Origin: Clostridiales bacterium
GTDB lineage: Bacteria > Bacillota_A > Clostridia > Oscillospirales > Oscillospiraceae
NCBI GenBank assembly: GCA_022777455.1
Contig: JALFGI010000027.1
Span: 1 to 64,000, forward strand
Direction: 5' to 3'
DNA length: 64,000 nt
Shown here: one piece after another, positions 26,476-35,329 of the stretch
How positions within the stretch are numbered: position 1 is the stretch's first letter
Layout: every line of letters begins with the position of its first letter
The notes under the pieces: generated by a model
The model's database searches: none
The model's input: the letters and a program-made list of their open reading frames with translations, nothing else
What the model was told of the DNA's origin: nothing
Program-made: the position numbers and the translations under genes

Positions 26476-26510
26476 AAATCCTGCCTGGAGCTTGTTTTCA
26501 GGCAGGATTT
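26476..26510. terminator. Bidirectional terminator between AEC carrier and asnA
   Basis: AAATCCTGCCT (26476-26486) pairs with AGGCAGGATTT (26500-26510); T-rich on the plus strand and A-rich on the other side. Confidence 0.85.
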
Positions 26511-26520
26511 CTTTATAGGA

Positions 26521-27528
26521 TTACAGGAGGGGAATTCCGGCTTTTTCGCAGGCTTCCATGGTGTCATGGTCCCAAACGCTGGACTGTACTTCGCCGATGT
26601 GGGCGCAGCCAAGCAGCAGCATGGAAAGCCGGGACTGGCCGATACCGCCGCCGATGGTCAGGGGCAACTGGTTCGCCAGCAGCATTTTATGGAAGGGCAG
26701 TTCCCGACGGTTGTCACAGCCGGAGAGCTTCAGCTGACGGTCCAGAGACTCCGCATCCACCCGGATGCCCATGGAGGATACCTCCAGCGCCCGATCCAGT
26801 ACCTCGTCCCAGAAAAAGATGTCGCAGTTCAGATCCCAGTCATCGTAGTCAGGAGCACGGCCGTCGTGGGGCTTGCCGGAGCGGAGCTTTCCGCCGATCT
26901 GCATGATGCAGGTGGTGGGATGCTCCCGGACATAGTTTTTTTCCCGCTGAGAGGGGGTCAGGTCGGGATAGAGATCTTCCAGCTCCTGGGAGGTGATGAA
27001 GGAAACCTCCGTGCTGAGCTTGGTGTGCAGCTGGGGATAACGGACATGAAGCCGATCATTGGTATTACAAATGGCACGGACAATGGCGGTGACGATCAGC
27101 TTCAAAAAGTCCAGATTCCGGTTTTCCCGGGTAATAATCTTTTCCCAGTCCCACTGGTCAACATAGATGGAGTGGATGTTGTCCAGTTCCTCATCCCGGC
27201 GGATGGCGTTCATATCGGTGTACAGTCCGCCGCCCACGGGGAAATTGTAGCGCTTCAGGGCCAAACGCTTCCATTTCGCCAAAGAGTGGACCACCTGGGC
27301 ATCAGCGCCCACGGCGGGAATGTCAAAGCTGACGGGGCGCTCGTAGCCATTCAGATTGTCATTCAGACCGGAATTCTCGGTGACGAACAGGGGAGCGGAG
27401 ACCCGCTTCAGGTTCAGCGCGGTGGAGAATTCCTCCTGGAAGGTTGCTTTGATATAGGCGATGGCCCGCTGAGTGTCGTAGGCATCCAGGGTAGGGGAGT
27501 AGTGTTCGGGAATGTAGATTTTATTCAT
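26521..27528 (-). CDS. asnA: Aspartate-ammonia ligase (asparagine synthetase A)
   Basis: A 335-residue class II synthetase-like enzyme that makes asparagine from aspartate, ammonia and ATP. Recognisable stretches are LNLKRVSAPLFV, NDNLNGYERPVSFDI, VVHSLAKWKRLAL, GLYTDMNAIRRDE and the C-terminal ATP-binding GGGIGQSRLSMLLL. Length matches the family. ATG 27528 has AAGGG 9 bases upstream; an ATG 18 bases earlier contains that site and is unlikely. Monocistronic with a TTGATT-16-TAAAAT promoter. Confidence 0.96.
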   Translation of the reverse strand: MNKIYIPEHYSPTLDAYDTQRAIAYIKATFQEEFSTALNLKRVSAPLFVTENSGLNDNLNGYERPVSFDIPAVGADAQVVHSLAKWKRLALKRYNFPVGGGLYTDMNAIRRDEELDNIHSIYVDQWDWEKIITRENRNLDFLKLIVTAIVRAICNTNDRLHVRYPQLHTKLSTEVSFITSQELEDLYPDLTPSQREKNYVREHPTTCIMQIGGKLRSGKPHDGRAPDYDDWDLNCDIFFWDEVLDRALEVSSMGIRVDAESLDRQLKLSGCDNRRELPFHKMLLANQLPLTIGGGIGQSRLSMLLLGCAHIGEVQSSVWDHDTMEACEKAGIPLL

Positions 27529-27567
27529 GTCTGTTCGCCCTTTCATGAAAATGCAAAGATAGATTTT

Positions 27568-27595
27568 ATTTTATTCATTTTCTCAGTAAAATCAA
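27568..27595 (-). promoter_or_regulatory. Candidate promoter of asnA
   Basis: TTGATT (27590-27595), 16 bases, TAAAAT (27568-27573) on the minus strand, 40 bases before the start codon. Confidence 0.5.
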
Positions 27596-27710
27596 GTGTT
27601 TTTTTGGTCGTGGAAAATGATTGGATTTCGATGCCATTATGTTACAAGTATGATGCAAATCCCCGGTAGGATAGGGCTGTAAAAAGAAATAGAAAAATTA
27701 TTTGAAATCC

Positions 27711-27741
27711 TGTGACGTTTCCTATCTAAAATCCGTCTATA
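27711..27741 (+). promoter_or_regulatory. ECF-sigma-type promoter
   Basis: TGTGAC (27711-27716), 17 bases, CGTCTATA (27734-27741). This resembles the -35 (TGNAAC-like) and -10 (CGTC) elements used by extracytoplasmic-function sigma factors of Bacillota; the sigma-A hexamers are absent. It lies 70 bases upstream of the 58-residue protein gene. An ECF sigma factor is encoded at 54844. Confidence 0.55.
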
Positions 27742-27810
27742 TGGGTGAGAGGCAAATGAACCGGCATCCGCCGTTTTCAGATAATCAACTCTACAATAAG
27801 GAGGAACAGA

Positions 27811-27987
27811 ATGATGAATACCCAAAGAGAATTACATACCGCAATCCGAAAAAGCGCCTGGATTGATGCTGCCAACCGCATCGTATCCTTCGAGCAAATC
27901 GGCGAAGCAGCCTGCTATACCGCAGATGAGCCGGAATTCTGGCCCCATATTATGGAGCTGGTCAGTGTTGGCTACCGTTTGCAGTAA
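27811..27987 (+). CDS. Small protein of 58 residues, unknown function
   Basis: A short frame with an excellent ribosome-binding site (AAGGAGGA, 6 bases before ATG). The product starts MMNTQRELHTAIRKSAWIDA and ends ELVSVGYRLQ; it is soluble, mixed charge, with three Trp/Tyr-containing hydrophobic stretches and one Cys, and no membrane helix. I do not recognise the family. It lies under an ECF-type promoter and 19 bases before a lipoprotein gene, so the pair is probably one envelope-stress-type operon. Supporting it as real: ribosome-binding site, promoter and tight spacing to the next gene. Confidence 0.65.
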   Translation: MMNTQRELHTAIRKSAWIDAANRIVSFEQIGEAACYTADEPEFWPHIMELVSVGYRLQ

Positions 27988-28006
27988 GGACAGGAAGGGA
28001 ACGATC

Positions 28007-28483
28007 TTGCGGCGAATCATCTCTGTGACTTTGGCGGTGCTGACGGCGGTGACCCTGTTCGGATGCAGCGCGCCCCCGGAAATCGGGGATTTCAGCTTTA
28101 CCCTGCCGGATGGGTTCCGCGTTGCAGATGTGGCAGAAAAAAGCTGCACCATCGTCAATGATGAAAATATCCAGGTTGGCGGGATCAATTTAACAGGGAT
28201 GCGGGCAAAGGATATTCGGAAATCCGGCTCCAATGAATTTGGACGTTACCTGAATGATGTGGCCTGGGGCTGTGAGTTTTTCAGCTGGCACGGCGGCGAC
28301 AGTAGCCACCCGCTGCAATACATGAGCATGACGGTCACCGATCCCGATACCCAGCAGAAGCAGGAATATTACCGGATCTTTTTCGTAAGGAAATCCGGGG
28401 TATATGACATGTGGTTCGACCTGGCGAAGATCGACCGGGACAGCATCTCGGAATTCTTCCCCATTGCCGAAGCAAAAGAATAA
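28007..28483 (+). CDS. Small lipoprotein of unknown function
   Basis: A 158-residue lipoprotein. Start is TTG 28007 with AAGGG 7 bases upstream, giving MRRIISVTLAVLTAVTLFGC, a complete lipoprotein signal with lipobox LFGC. The mature part is about 140 residues of mixed beta character (FSFTLPDGFRV, CTIVNDENIQVGGINLTGM, YYRIFFVRKSGVYDMWFDLAKID) with no motif I recognise. A longer in-frame start at 27863 would run through the preceding gene and lose the signal peptide. It follows the 58-residue gene by 19 bases and ends at a strong terminator. Confidence 0.75.
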   Translation: MRRIISVTLAVLTAVTLFGCSAPPEIGDFSFTLPDGFRVADVAEKSCTIVNDENIQVGGINLTGMRAKDIRKSGSNEFGRYLNDVAWGCEFFSWHGGDSSHPLQYMSMTVTDPDTQQKQEYYRIFFVRKSGVYDMWFDLAKIDRDSISEFFPIAEAKE

Positions 28484-28487
28484 AAAT

Positions 28488-28527
28488 GCTCGCACATCCA
28501 AGCGGTTTCTGAATGTGCGAGCTTTTT
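28488..28527 (+). terminator. Intrinsic terminator after the lipoprotein gene
   Basis: GCTCGCACAT (28488-28497) pairs with ATGTGCGAGC (28513-28522), then five T. Confidence 0.88.
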
Positions 28528-28645
28528 GCGTGCTTATCGATTTGCCTGTATGCCAGGAAAAGCTGGAAAATACGAAATCAGTTTGCTCTTTTCAACAAAG
28601 AGATTTCGTTTCTCGCGCCGTTTGCCTTCCGGTTATGGTACTTTA

Positions 28646-29284
28646 TCAATGATTCAGCAGTTCCAGAAGCTGTTCCGGTGTATCCGCAATGGCGGCGGCT
28701 CCGGCTTTTTGCATGTCCGCAACTTCGCCGTAGCCCCAGGCCACACCGATGGTGGGAATGCCGTGAGCGGCGGCACCGAGAACATCAAATTCGGTGTCGC
28801 CCACCATCACAGCATTGTCGATGCGCCCGTTCTGTTCCAGCAGGAAGGCGATGACCTCGCTTTTGGTGGTGCGGCTTTGGTCCATGGAGGCACCGCAGAT
28901 CAGATCGAAGTATTTATCCAGATCAAAATGCTCCAGTACCTCTATGGCTGTGACCTCCGGCTTGGAGGTGGCCACAAAGAGCTTGTGACTCTGGGCTTTC
29001 AGCGCTTCCAACAGTTCCCGGATGCCTGGGTAGGGATGATTCTCATATTTTCCGATGGGCACATAACGGCTTCGGAAAATGTCAATGGCCTCCTGCGTTC
29101 GTTCGGGCGGAATGCCGAATTTTACAAAGGTATCCCCCAGGGGTGGCCCCACGAACACCCGCATTTCCTCACGGCTGGGGACGGGCAGCCCGAACCGCTC
29201 CAGGGTCATTTGGGCGCAGTTGATGATCCCCTCCCCGGAATCGGTGAGGGTTCCATCCAGATCAAATAAAATTGCTTTCTTCAC
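28646..29284 (-). CDS. HAD-superfamily phosphatase (phosphoglycolate phosphatase-like)
   Basis: A 212-residue HAD hydrolase: motif I ILFDLDGTLTDS with the catalytic Asp pair, motif II in LFVATSKPE, motif III Lys in TTKSEVI, motif IV MVGDTEFDVLGA. The helical cap between motifs I and II is of the Gph/PgmB kind. Likely substrates are small phosphosugars or phosphoglycolate. I prefer GTG 29284 (AAAGGG 8 bases upstream), which starts the protein one residue before the conserved KKAILFDLDG; an ATG at 29311 has no ribosome-binding site. Alone on its strand between plus-strand genes and the ZIP transporter. Confidence 0.88.
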   Translation of the reverse strand: MKKAILFDLDGTLTDSGEGIINCAQMTLERFGLPVPSREEMRVFVGPPLGDTFVKFGIPPERTQEAIDIFRSRYVPIGKYENHPYPGIRELLEALKAQSHKLFVATSKPEVTAIEVLEHFDLDKYFDLICGASMDQSRTTKSEVIAFLLEQNGRIDNAVMVGDTEFDVLGAAAHGIPTIGVAWGYGEVADMQKAGAAAIADTPEQLLELLNH

Positions 29285-29412
29285 AAAATCATCCCTTTCT
29301 TTTGAAATCATACCATGTTTCTGATTTTTGTGCAATTGTCTGTATTGCATTTTAATAAAAACATAAAGGCCAATGGCTGCTACCCCAATACAACGAGAAA
29401 ATGCTCACAAAC

Positions 29413-30171
29413 CTAACCCAGCAGTACATCGGTAATCAGCATCAGGCAGAAGCCAACCAGAAGGGAATAGGTAGCCGCTCGCTCATTTCCGTGGTCGTGG
29501 GTCTCGGGGATCATCTCGTCGCTGATGACAAAAAGCATGGTGCCCCCTGCGAAGGCCAGGCAGAATGGGAGCACGGCAGAGGCCAGAGTCACAGCGTAGT
29601 AGCCCACGAAGGTGCCCACCACCTCGATGATGCCTGTGGTCAGTCCGCAAAAAAAGGCCTTTTTGGGCTTAAAGCCCGCCGTCAGCATGGGGGTGACGGT
29701 GACCAGACCTTCCGGGATATTTTGCAGCGCGATTCCACCGGAGATCAGCAGCGCTGCCCTTAAATCCCCGGAGCCCAGGCTCACCCCCGCCGCCAGTCCT
29801 TCTGGGAAATTATGGATCGCCATGGCGGCAACAAACAGCAGCAGCTTATCAGCGTGGAGGTTGTGGGCATGGATATCATCCTCCCAGCCGATGAGCTTGT
29901 GGATATGGGGCACGAGTCGATCCACCAGACTGATGCACCCTGCCCCGGCGAAAATGCCGCAGAGCGTGATGAACAGTCCGCCGTTTTCTTCCCGCTCGAT
30001 CGCAGGGAGAATGAGTCCCAGAATGGCAGCGGAGAGCATCACCCCTGCCGCAAAGGCCAGAACAATGTCACTGAACCGGTGGGAGATTTTCTTGCAGGGA
30101 ATTCCCAGAATGGTTCCCAGCACCGTGGCACCGCCAACCCCCAGGGCGGTCAAACATACAAGCGTCATCAT
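29413..30171 (-). CDS. ZIP family divalent metal transporter
   Basis: A 252-residue membrane protein with eight hydrophobic segments. The metal-transport helices carry AIHNFPEGLA and IALQNIPEG, and the C-terminal DEMIPETHDHGNE is the usual ZIP signature. A His/Asp-rich loop (HIHKLIGWEDDIHAHNLHAD) lies between helices 3 and 4. Zinc is the commonest substrate but iron or manganese cannot be excluded. ATG 30171 has AAAGGA upstream. Confidence 0.92.
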   Translation of the reverse strand: MMTLVCLTALGVGGATVLGTILGIPCKKISHRFSDIVLAFAAGVMLSAAILGLILPAIEREENGGLFITLCGIFAGAGCISLVDRLVPHIHKLIGWEDDIHAHNLHADKLLLFVAAMAIHNFPEGLAAGVSLGSGDLRAALLISGGIALQNIPEGLVTVTPMLTAGFKPKKAFFCGLTTGIIEVVGTFVGYYAVTLASAVLPFCLAFAGGTMLFVISDEMIPETHDHGNERAATYSLLVGFCLMLITDVLLG

Positions 30172-30249
30172 GTACTTCCTTTCAAAAGAAGAAATCATAA
30201 TTCAGCATATGACGCCCCTTCTCATTGGGTTCTCCGAAAGAGGGGGTGG

Positions 30250-30278
30250 TTGAATTATCATCTTCTTTGTGGTAGTAT
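30250..30278 (+). promoter_or_regulatory. Candidate promoter of the 30306 membrane-protein gene
   Basis: TTGAAT (30250-30255), 17 bases, TAGTAT (30273-30278), followed by TAGGAGG just before the gene. Confidence 0.6.
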
Positions 30279-30305
30279 CATTGCACATGGTGGTTAGGAG
30301 GTATT

Positions 30306-30950
30306 ATGATGTCAATTCTCAACCAGATTCGCGGAAAAGAAGAGCCGAAAGCATTTCGTATGCGCTTTGTGGATTCTATCCTGATTCTTCTTTTGGGGAT
30401 CGGTCTGGGAATCTTTTCCAAATTTCTGGACTGTACTCCTTCCAACGAATTACCCGCCTTCCTGGAAAGTCTGGATGTGAGGAATTTTCTGGGGCGGCTC
30501 GCCTTTTGGGTGGTGCTTGGTGTGTGGATTTCGGTCAGGAGCAATTCGGCAGTCAGAGCATCGGTGAACGTCTTTCTGTTCTTTTTCGGAATGGTGGCAA
30601 GCTACTATCTGTATTCCTGGTTTATTGCCGGTTTTTTTCCGAAACGCTATGCCATGATATGGATTGGAATCGCAGCCCTTTCTCCGCTGTTGGCTTTTGG
30701 CTGTTGGTACGCCGTTGGAAAAAGCAAGACGTCCTTTGTCCTTTCGGTGTTCATTATAGCGGTGCTGTTTCAGATGACATTTGCGTTTGGTTGGCTTTAT
30801 ATTGCAGTGCGTTCTGCTTTGGAATTGGTGTTTTTTCTGCTTGCAATTCTGATTTTAAAGCGTGATAGCGTGAAAGGAACTGTAATGCTGGCTGTATCAG
30901 GAAGTTTGCTGGGGTGGTGCATGGGGCTGCTGAGTCAGTTTCGGTTTTAA
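30306..30950 (+). CDS. Hypothetical membrane protein
   Basis: A 214-residue protein with about six hydrophobic helices (for example ILILLLGIGLGIFSKF, FLFFFGMVASYYLYSWFIAGFF, LELVFFLLAILIL) and no recognisable catalytic motif. Two ATGs in tandem (30306 and 30309) follow AGGAGG; the second has the better spacing. It has its own promoter and terminator, so it is a single-gene unit. Function unknown. Confidence 0.7.
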   Translation: MMSILNQIRGKEEPKAFRMRFVDSILILLLGIGLGIFSKFLDCTPSNELPAFLESLDVRNFLGRLAFWVVLGVWISVRSNSAVRASVNVFLFFFGMVASYYLYSWFIAGFFPKRYAMIWIGIAALSPLLAFGCWYAVGKSKTSFVLSVFIIAVLFQMTFAFGWLYIAVRSALELVFFLLAILILKRDSVKGTVMLAVSGSLLGWCMGLLSQFRF

Positions 30951-30960
30951 ATAAAAAACG

Positions 30961-30997
30961 CGCAGCGGAAGAAAAATTCCTGCCGCTGCGAGTTTTT
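30961..30997. terminator. Bidirectional terminator
   Basis: CGCAGCGG (30961-30968) pairs with CCGCTGCG (30983-30990), then AGTTTTT. A-rich on the other side, so it may also serve the convergent EamA gene. Confidence 0.8.
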
Positions 30998-31886
30998 ATA
31001 CCGTTTGTTTTTTTGTGGGAAGCTGGGAGATGATCACGCCGGCAAAAACCAGGCCGCAGCCGCAGAGCTCCCGAGGTGTCATGGTGTTATGAAGAATCAA
31101 CCATCCGCCAAGAGCTGCAAATACAGACTCCAGACTCATAATCAAAGATGCAGTGGTGGGCTCCAGATTTTTCTGTCCAACAATTTGCAGGCTGTAAGCG
31201 ACGCCCATGGAGAGAATACCGGCAAAGCCCAAAGGCAGCCAGCAGGCGAGGATGTTACCCATGTCCAGCTCTTCGGTCAGCAGCATGAAGGGAACAGAAA
31301 GCACTGCCACTACCAGAGCCTGAACACAGTTCAATCGGAGACCATCCAAATCCTGAGCGAATCGGTCGATCAGCAGGATCTGAACAGCGAAGCCCAAAGC
31401 ACCGCCGATGAGGAACAGGTCACCAACATTGATTGATGTAACGCCCATAAAGCTCAGTAAATAAAGACCAACCAGTGCCAGCACCACGCTGATTACTGCA
31501 TTCAGGCCGGGCCTGCGGTGGACAAAGATGCCAAGCATGGGAACCAGAACGATGTACATGGCAGTGAGAAAGCCGGCTTTTCCGGGATCTGTGTAAACCA
31601 GACCGATTTGCTGCAGGCTGGCTGCAACAAACAGCGCACAGCCGCAGATACCCCCAGCCATCCAGAGCCGTTTGCTTTTCCATTTGCTCAAAGACTGCTG
31701 AATACCGATTTTCCAGTCAAAGATCAGTGTAATCAAGAAAAGAAAAATAACTGCCAACATGCAACGGATGGCCTGGAATGTGAACGGACCGATGAGATCC
31801 ATTCCAACACTCTGGGCAATGAATGCGGAGCCCCAGATGAATGTACCGCAAAGAAGTGAAAGAGAACCTTTTAATTGTTTTTTCAT
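30996..31886 (-). CDS. DMT-superfamily transporter (EamA family)
   Basis: A 296-residue membrane protein with ten hydrophobic helices arranged as two EamA repeats; GTFIWGSAFIAQSVGMDLIGPFTF opens the first (quoted in full family-typical form) and PTTASLIMSLESVFAALGGW marks the second. Members export amino acids, nucleotides or metabolites; the substrate is unknown. GGTGAT lies 5 bases before the ATG. Confidence 0.88.
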   Translation of the reverse strand: MKKQLKGSLSLLCGTFIWGSAFIAQSVGMDLIGPFTFQAIRCMLAVIFLFLITLIFDWKIGIQQSLSKWKSKRLWMAGGICGCALFVAASLQQIGLVYTDPGKAGFLTAMYIVLVPMLGIFVHRRPGLNAVISVVLALVGLYLLSFMGVTSINVGDLFLIGGALGFAVQILLIDRFAQDLDGLRLNCVQALVVAVLSVPFMLLTEELDMGNILACWLPLGFAGILSMGVAYSLQIVGQKNLEPTTASLIMSLESVFAALGGWLILHNTMTPRELCGCGLVFAGVIISQLPTKKQTV

Positions 31887-32011
31887 AAAAAATCACCAGG
31901 TCGTAATTTATCATATTATAACAGCTTTTGCAAGTATTTCGTTCATTTGCTTTTTCGGCACATCTGTGGTATTCTATAAAATATCAAATAAATGATTTCA
32001 GGTGAAATTAA

Positions 32012-32278
32012 ATGGAAAAGCTTTTTATCCCTACTCTTCATACCTTTGCAATGAACAATATTTTCACTGGTTCTTTGGGGGAGTTTCGTTTTCGTGCTGC
32101 TCCGCAGATCGTTATGGCCACGCCTAAAGAGGTAGATTTTGAGAAAAGCACCATTCTTGCGGAATATTGGCACGGGCCGTACTGCTACGAAAAAAGCACA
32201 ATGGAGGGGGAACGGACGTTTCCTCTTTCTGCCCAGGGACGAGAAGATTTGATAGCCTGGCTGGAGGACAAAATATAA
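32012..32278 (+). CDS. Small conserved-looking hypothetical protein
   Basis: An 88-residue soluble protein (MEKLFIPTLHTFAMNNIFTG start) with a good ribosome-binding site AGGTGA 6 bases upstream. Aromatic-rich segment ILAEYWHGPYCYEKST and an acidic C-terminal helix DLIAWLEDKI. No motif recognised. A TTGCTT-17-TATTCT promoter may lie at about 31949-31977. It is divergent from the EamA transporter and precedes the alaS T-box without an obvious terminator. Confidence 0.6.
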   Translation: MEKLFIPTLHTFAMNNIFTGSLGEFRFRAAPQIVMATPKEVDFEKSTILAEYWHGPYCYEKSTMEGERTFPLSAQGREDLIAWLEDKI

Positions 32279-32323
32279 TTCCCGGAAAACCGGACCGGTC
32301 GGGCGTAGTTATAAGAAAAAGGA

Positions 32324-32351
32324 TTGACATTTTTCTTTTTTGTGATAGAAT
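32324..32351 (+). promoter_or_regulatory. Sigma-A promoter of the alaS T-box leader
   Basis: TTGACA (32324-32329), 16 bases, TAGAAT (32346-32351). Confidence 0.85.
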
Positions 32352-32357
32352 ATCGAG

Positions 32358-32588
32358 GATATGCAAAGACGATACGGAAGCCAAGCGGGGTTCGGCAGCT
32401 TCAGCGAGAAGGGGACGGTGGGAGCCCTTTGTGTGTCCGATCCGCAAGCCACTTCCGCTGTTGCCCGGGATGACCGGGACGGGTGCTCCCGTTACAGAGC
32501 GTCTGAGATGTCCTGCGACAGCAGGATAATTAGGGTGGTACCGCGAGCAATCCTCGCCCCTATGGATAGGGGCGGGGTTTATTTTTTG
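32358..32588 (+). promoter_or_regulatory. T-box riboswitch (alanine) upstream of alaS
   Basis: The canonical T-box AGGGTGGTACCGCG is at 32532-32545. The terminator stem CCTCGCCCCTA (32552-32562) pairs with TAGGGGCGGGG (32567-32577), followed by TTTATTTTTT. The upstream 170 bases are structured. The specifier codon was not located with certainty; alanine is inferred from the gene controlled. Confidence 0.9.
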
Positions 32589-32622
32589 TATCCACATTAT
32601 CTGTTTTTTGGAGGTCAAACCA

Positions 32623-35259
32623 ATGAGCCAGAAACCCTATGGCGTAAACGAACTGCGTGAGATGTTTCTCTCTTTCTTCGAAAGTAAGGGCCATCTGCGC
32701 CTGCCCAGCTTTTCCCTGATTCCCCAGAATGATGCTTCTCTGTTGCTGATCAACTCCGGCATGGCACCCATGAAGCCCTATTTCACCGGTGAGGTGGAGC
32801 CTCCCCGTCATCGGGTGTGCACCTGCCAGAAGTGCATCCGTACCGGTGATATTGAGAACATCGGTAAAACCGCCCGCCATGGCACCTATTTTGAGATGCT
32901 GGGTAATTTCTCCTTCGGTGACTACTTCAAACATGAAGCCATTGCCTGGAGCTGGGAATTCCTGACCAAGGTAGTTGGACTGGACGAAAACCGACTGTAT
33001 CCTTCCATCTACGAGAATGACGATGAGGCGTTTGAAATCTGGAATAAAGAAATCGGTGTACCCGCTGACCGGATCTTCCGGTTTGGTAAGTCCGATAATT
33101 TCTGGGAGCATGGCTCCGGTCCCTGCGGCCCCTGCTCTGAGATTTACTATGACCGCGGTGAGAAGTACGGCTGCGGCAAGCCGGACTGCACGGTTGGCTG
33201 CGATTGCGACCGTTATATGGAAGTCTGGAACAACGTCTTCTCCCAGTTCAACAATGACGGCCAGGGCAATTATACCGAACTGGCTCAGAAAAACATTGAT
33301 ACCGGCATGGGCCTGGAGCGTCTGGCCGTTGTTTGCCAGGACGTAAACAGCCTGTTTGACGTGGACACCGTGATGAACATCACCAACAAGGTTACGGAGC
33401 TCACCGGCGCCTCCTATGGACAGAGTGTGAAGATGGATGTGTCTTTGCGTGTTATCACCGACCATATCCGCGCTTCCTCTTTTATGATTGCCGATGGTGT
33501 CCTGCCCAGCAACGAGGGCAGAGGCTATGTGCTGCGTCGCCTGCTGCGCCGTGCTGCCCGCCATGGCAAGCTCCTGGGCGTGAATCATCCCTTCCTGTAT
33601 CAGGTGGTGGAGACTGTGGTGCACGAGAACGAGGGCCACTATGGCTATCTGCGGGAGCGTGCCGAATACATCACCAAGGTGGTAAAGGTGGAGGAAGAAA
33701 ACTTTGCCCGCACCATCGACGGTGGTATGAAGATTTTTGCCGAAATGCTGGCTGACCACAAGGCGAAGGGAGAGACGGAATTCTCCGGCGCCGACGCATT
33801 CAAGCTATACGACACTTACGGCTTCCCTATTGACCTGACTCTGGAAATGGTGGCCGATGAAGATATGACCCTGGATCAGAAGGCCTTTGCCGAGCTGATG
33901 CAGAAGCAGAAGACCCTTGCCCGAGAGGCCCGGAAGGCATTGGGTGATCTGGCTTGGGCTGGTATTGATCTCGGCTTGGACAATACTCCCACCAAGTTCC
34001 TGGGCTACGAATCCACCCAGTGCCAGGCAAAGGTGCTGGCTGTCTGTGTGGGCGACGAAGTCTCCGGTTCCATTGCCGGCGGCGAGGACGGCATTGTTGT
34101 CTTGGATCAGACTCCCTTCTATGCAGAAATGGGCGGCCAGGTTGCTGACTATGGTATGATTACCATGGGCGAAAGCGTTTTCCAGGTGAACAATGTCCAG
34201 AAAGATAAGGGTGGAAAGTATCTGCACCACGGCAAGATGGTGAAGGGATCTCTGAAGGTGGATGACGTTGTGGAGGCTTCCATTGATGTGGAGCGCCGCA
34301 AGGCCATTATGCGAGCCCACTCTGCCACGCACCTGCTGCAGAAGGCTCTGACCGAGGTGCTGGGTGATCATGTCCACCAGGCCGGTTCTTTGGTGGAACC
34401 AGATCATCTGCGCTTCGACTTCACCCACTACTCCGCTCTGACCCAGGAAGAGCTTGCCCAGGTTAATTCCATTGTGCAGGACTCCATCCTGGAGGGGTAT
34501 CCCATTGATGTGCGGGAAATGCCCATTGAAGAAGCGAAGAAACTGGGCGCTACCGCGCTGTTCAGCGAAAAGTACGGCGATACCGTCCGTGTCGTCAATA
34601 TGAGTAATTATTCCATCGAGTTCTGCGGTGGCACGCATCTGGACAACACCGCAAAGGTTGGCGCCTTTGAGCTGGAGAGCGAAGGCAGTGTGGCCTCCGG
34701 CGTCCGCAGAATTGAAGCGGTAACCGGCAAGGCATGTCTGCAGAAGATGGAAGCCAGCCAGTCGGTTCTTGCGGATGCATCTTCCAAGCTGAAGGTGAAG
34801 CCCAACGAGTTGGGTTCCAAGATTCAGAGCAATCTGGATGAGATCAAGGAACTGAAGCGCGTCATTGAGCAGTATAAGGCAAAGGATGCAGCGGGTGAGG
34901 TAGATCGTCTGTTGAAGGATGCAAAGGATCTTGGCGGCCTGAAGGTTCTCACCGCAAAGATTTCCGGTGCTGACGCAAACAGACTCCGCCAGATGGGCGA
35001 TATGCTCCGGGATAAGAATTCCGGCGTTGTCGCTGTTCTGTCCTCTATCAACGGAGAAAAGCCTTCCTTCCTGGCTGTCTGCGGCAAGGAAGCTGTGGCT
35101 AAGGGAATCAAAGCCGGCGAGCTGGTGAAGCTGGTATGCTGCGCCTGCGGCGGTTCCGGTGGCGGCAAGCCTGACTCCGCTATGGGCGGAGGTAAGGACG
35201 TGAGCCAGGTTGACCAGGCTCTGGCTCAGGTGGAAGGTTTCGTGACTTCCAGGATTTAA
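32623..35259 (+). CDS. alaS: Alanyl-tRNA synthetase
   Basis: An 878-residue class II synthetase with the full set of domains: catalytic core (LREMFLSFFESKGH, FTGEVEPPRHRVCTCQKCIR, GTYFEMLGNFSFGDYF), tRNA-recognition region, editing domain with metal ligands HSATHLLQKAL and CGGTHLDNT, coiled coil, and C-terminal DHHA1 domain ending near GGGKPDSAMGGGKD. It charges tRNA-Ala and clears mischarged Ser/Gly. GGAGGT precedes ATG 32623 by 8 bases; an in-frame TTG at 32608 would swallow that site. Controlled by its T-box and ended by the hairpin at 35269. Confidence 0.97.
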   Translation: MSQKPYGVNELREMFLSFFESKGHLRLPSFSLIPQNDASLLLINSGMAPMKPYFTGEVEPPRHRVCTCQKCIRTGDIENIGKTARHGTYFEMLGNFSFGDYFKHEAIAWSWEFLTKVVGLDENRLYPSIYENDDEAFEIWNKEIGVPADRIFRFGKSDNFWEHGSGPCGPCSEIYYDRGEKYGCGKPDCTVGCDCDRYMEVWNNVFSQFNNDGQGNYTELAQKNIDTGMGLERLAVVCQDVNSLFDVDTVMNITNKVTELTGASYGQSVKMDVSLRVITDHIRASSFMIADGVLPSNEGRGYVLRRLLRRAARHGKLLGVNHPFLYQVVETVVHENEGHYGYLRERAEYITKVVKVEEENFARTIDGGMKIFAEMLADHKAKGETEFSGADAFKLYDTYGFPIDLTLEMVADEDMTLDQKAFAELMQKQKTLAREARKALGDLAWAGIDLGLDNTPTKFLGYESTQCQAKVLAVCVGDEVSGSIAGGEDGIVVLDQTPFYAEMGGQVADYGMITMGESVFQVNNVQKDKGGKYLHHGKMVKGSLKVDDVVEASIDVERRKAIMRAHSATHLLQKALTEVLGDHVHQAGSLVEPDHLRFDFTHYSALTQEELAQVNSIVQDSILEGYPIDVREMPIEEAKKLGATALFSEKYGDTVRVVNMSNYSIEFCGGTHLDNTAKVGAFELESEGSVASGVRRIEAVTGKACLQKMEASQSVLADASSKLKVKPNELGSKIQSNLDEIKELKRVIEQYKAKDAAGEVDRLLKDAKDLGGLKVLTAKISGADANRLRQMGDMLRDKNSGVVAVLSSINGEKPSFLAVCGKEAVAKGIKAGELVKLVCCACGGSGGGKPDSAMGGGKDVSQVDQALAQVEGFVTSRI

Positions 35260-35268
35260 TGGTTTATC

Positions 35269-35301
35269 AAAATGGCGCAGCTTTCCCGGCTGCGCCATTT
35301 T
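35269..35301 (+). terminator. Intrinsic terminator after alaS
   Basis: AAAATGGCGCAG (35269-35280) pairs with CTGCGCCATTTT (35290-35301). Confidence 0.88.
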
Positions 35302-35329
35302 CAGAGATGTCAGGAAAAGAGGAAAGCAG

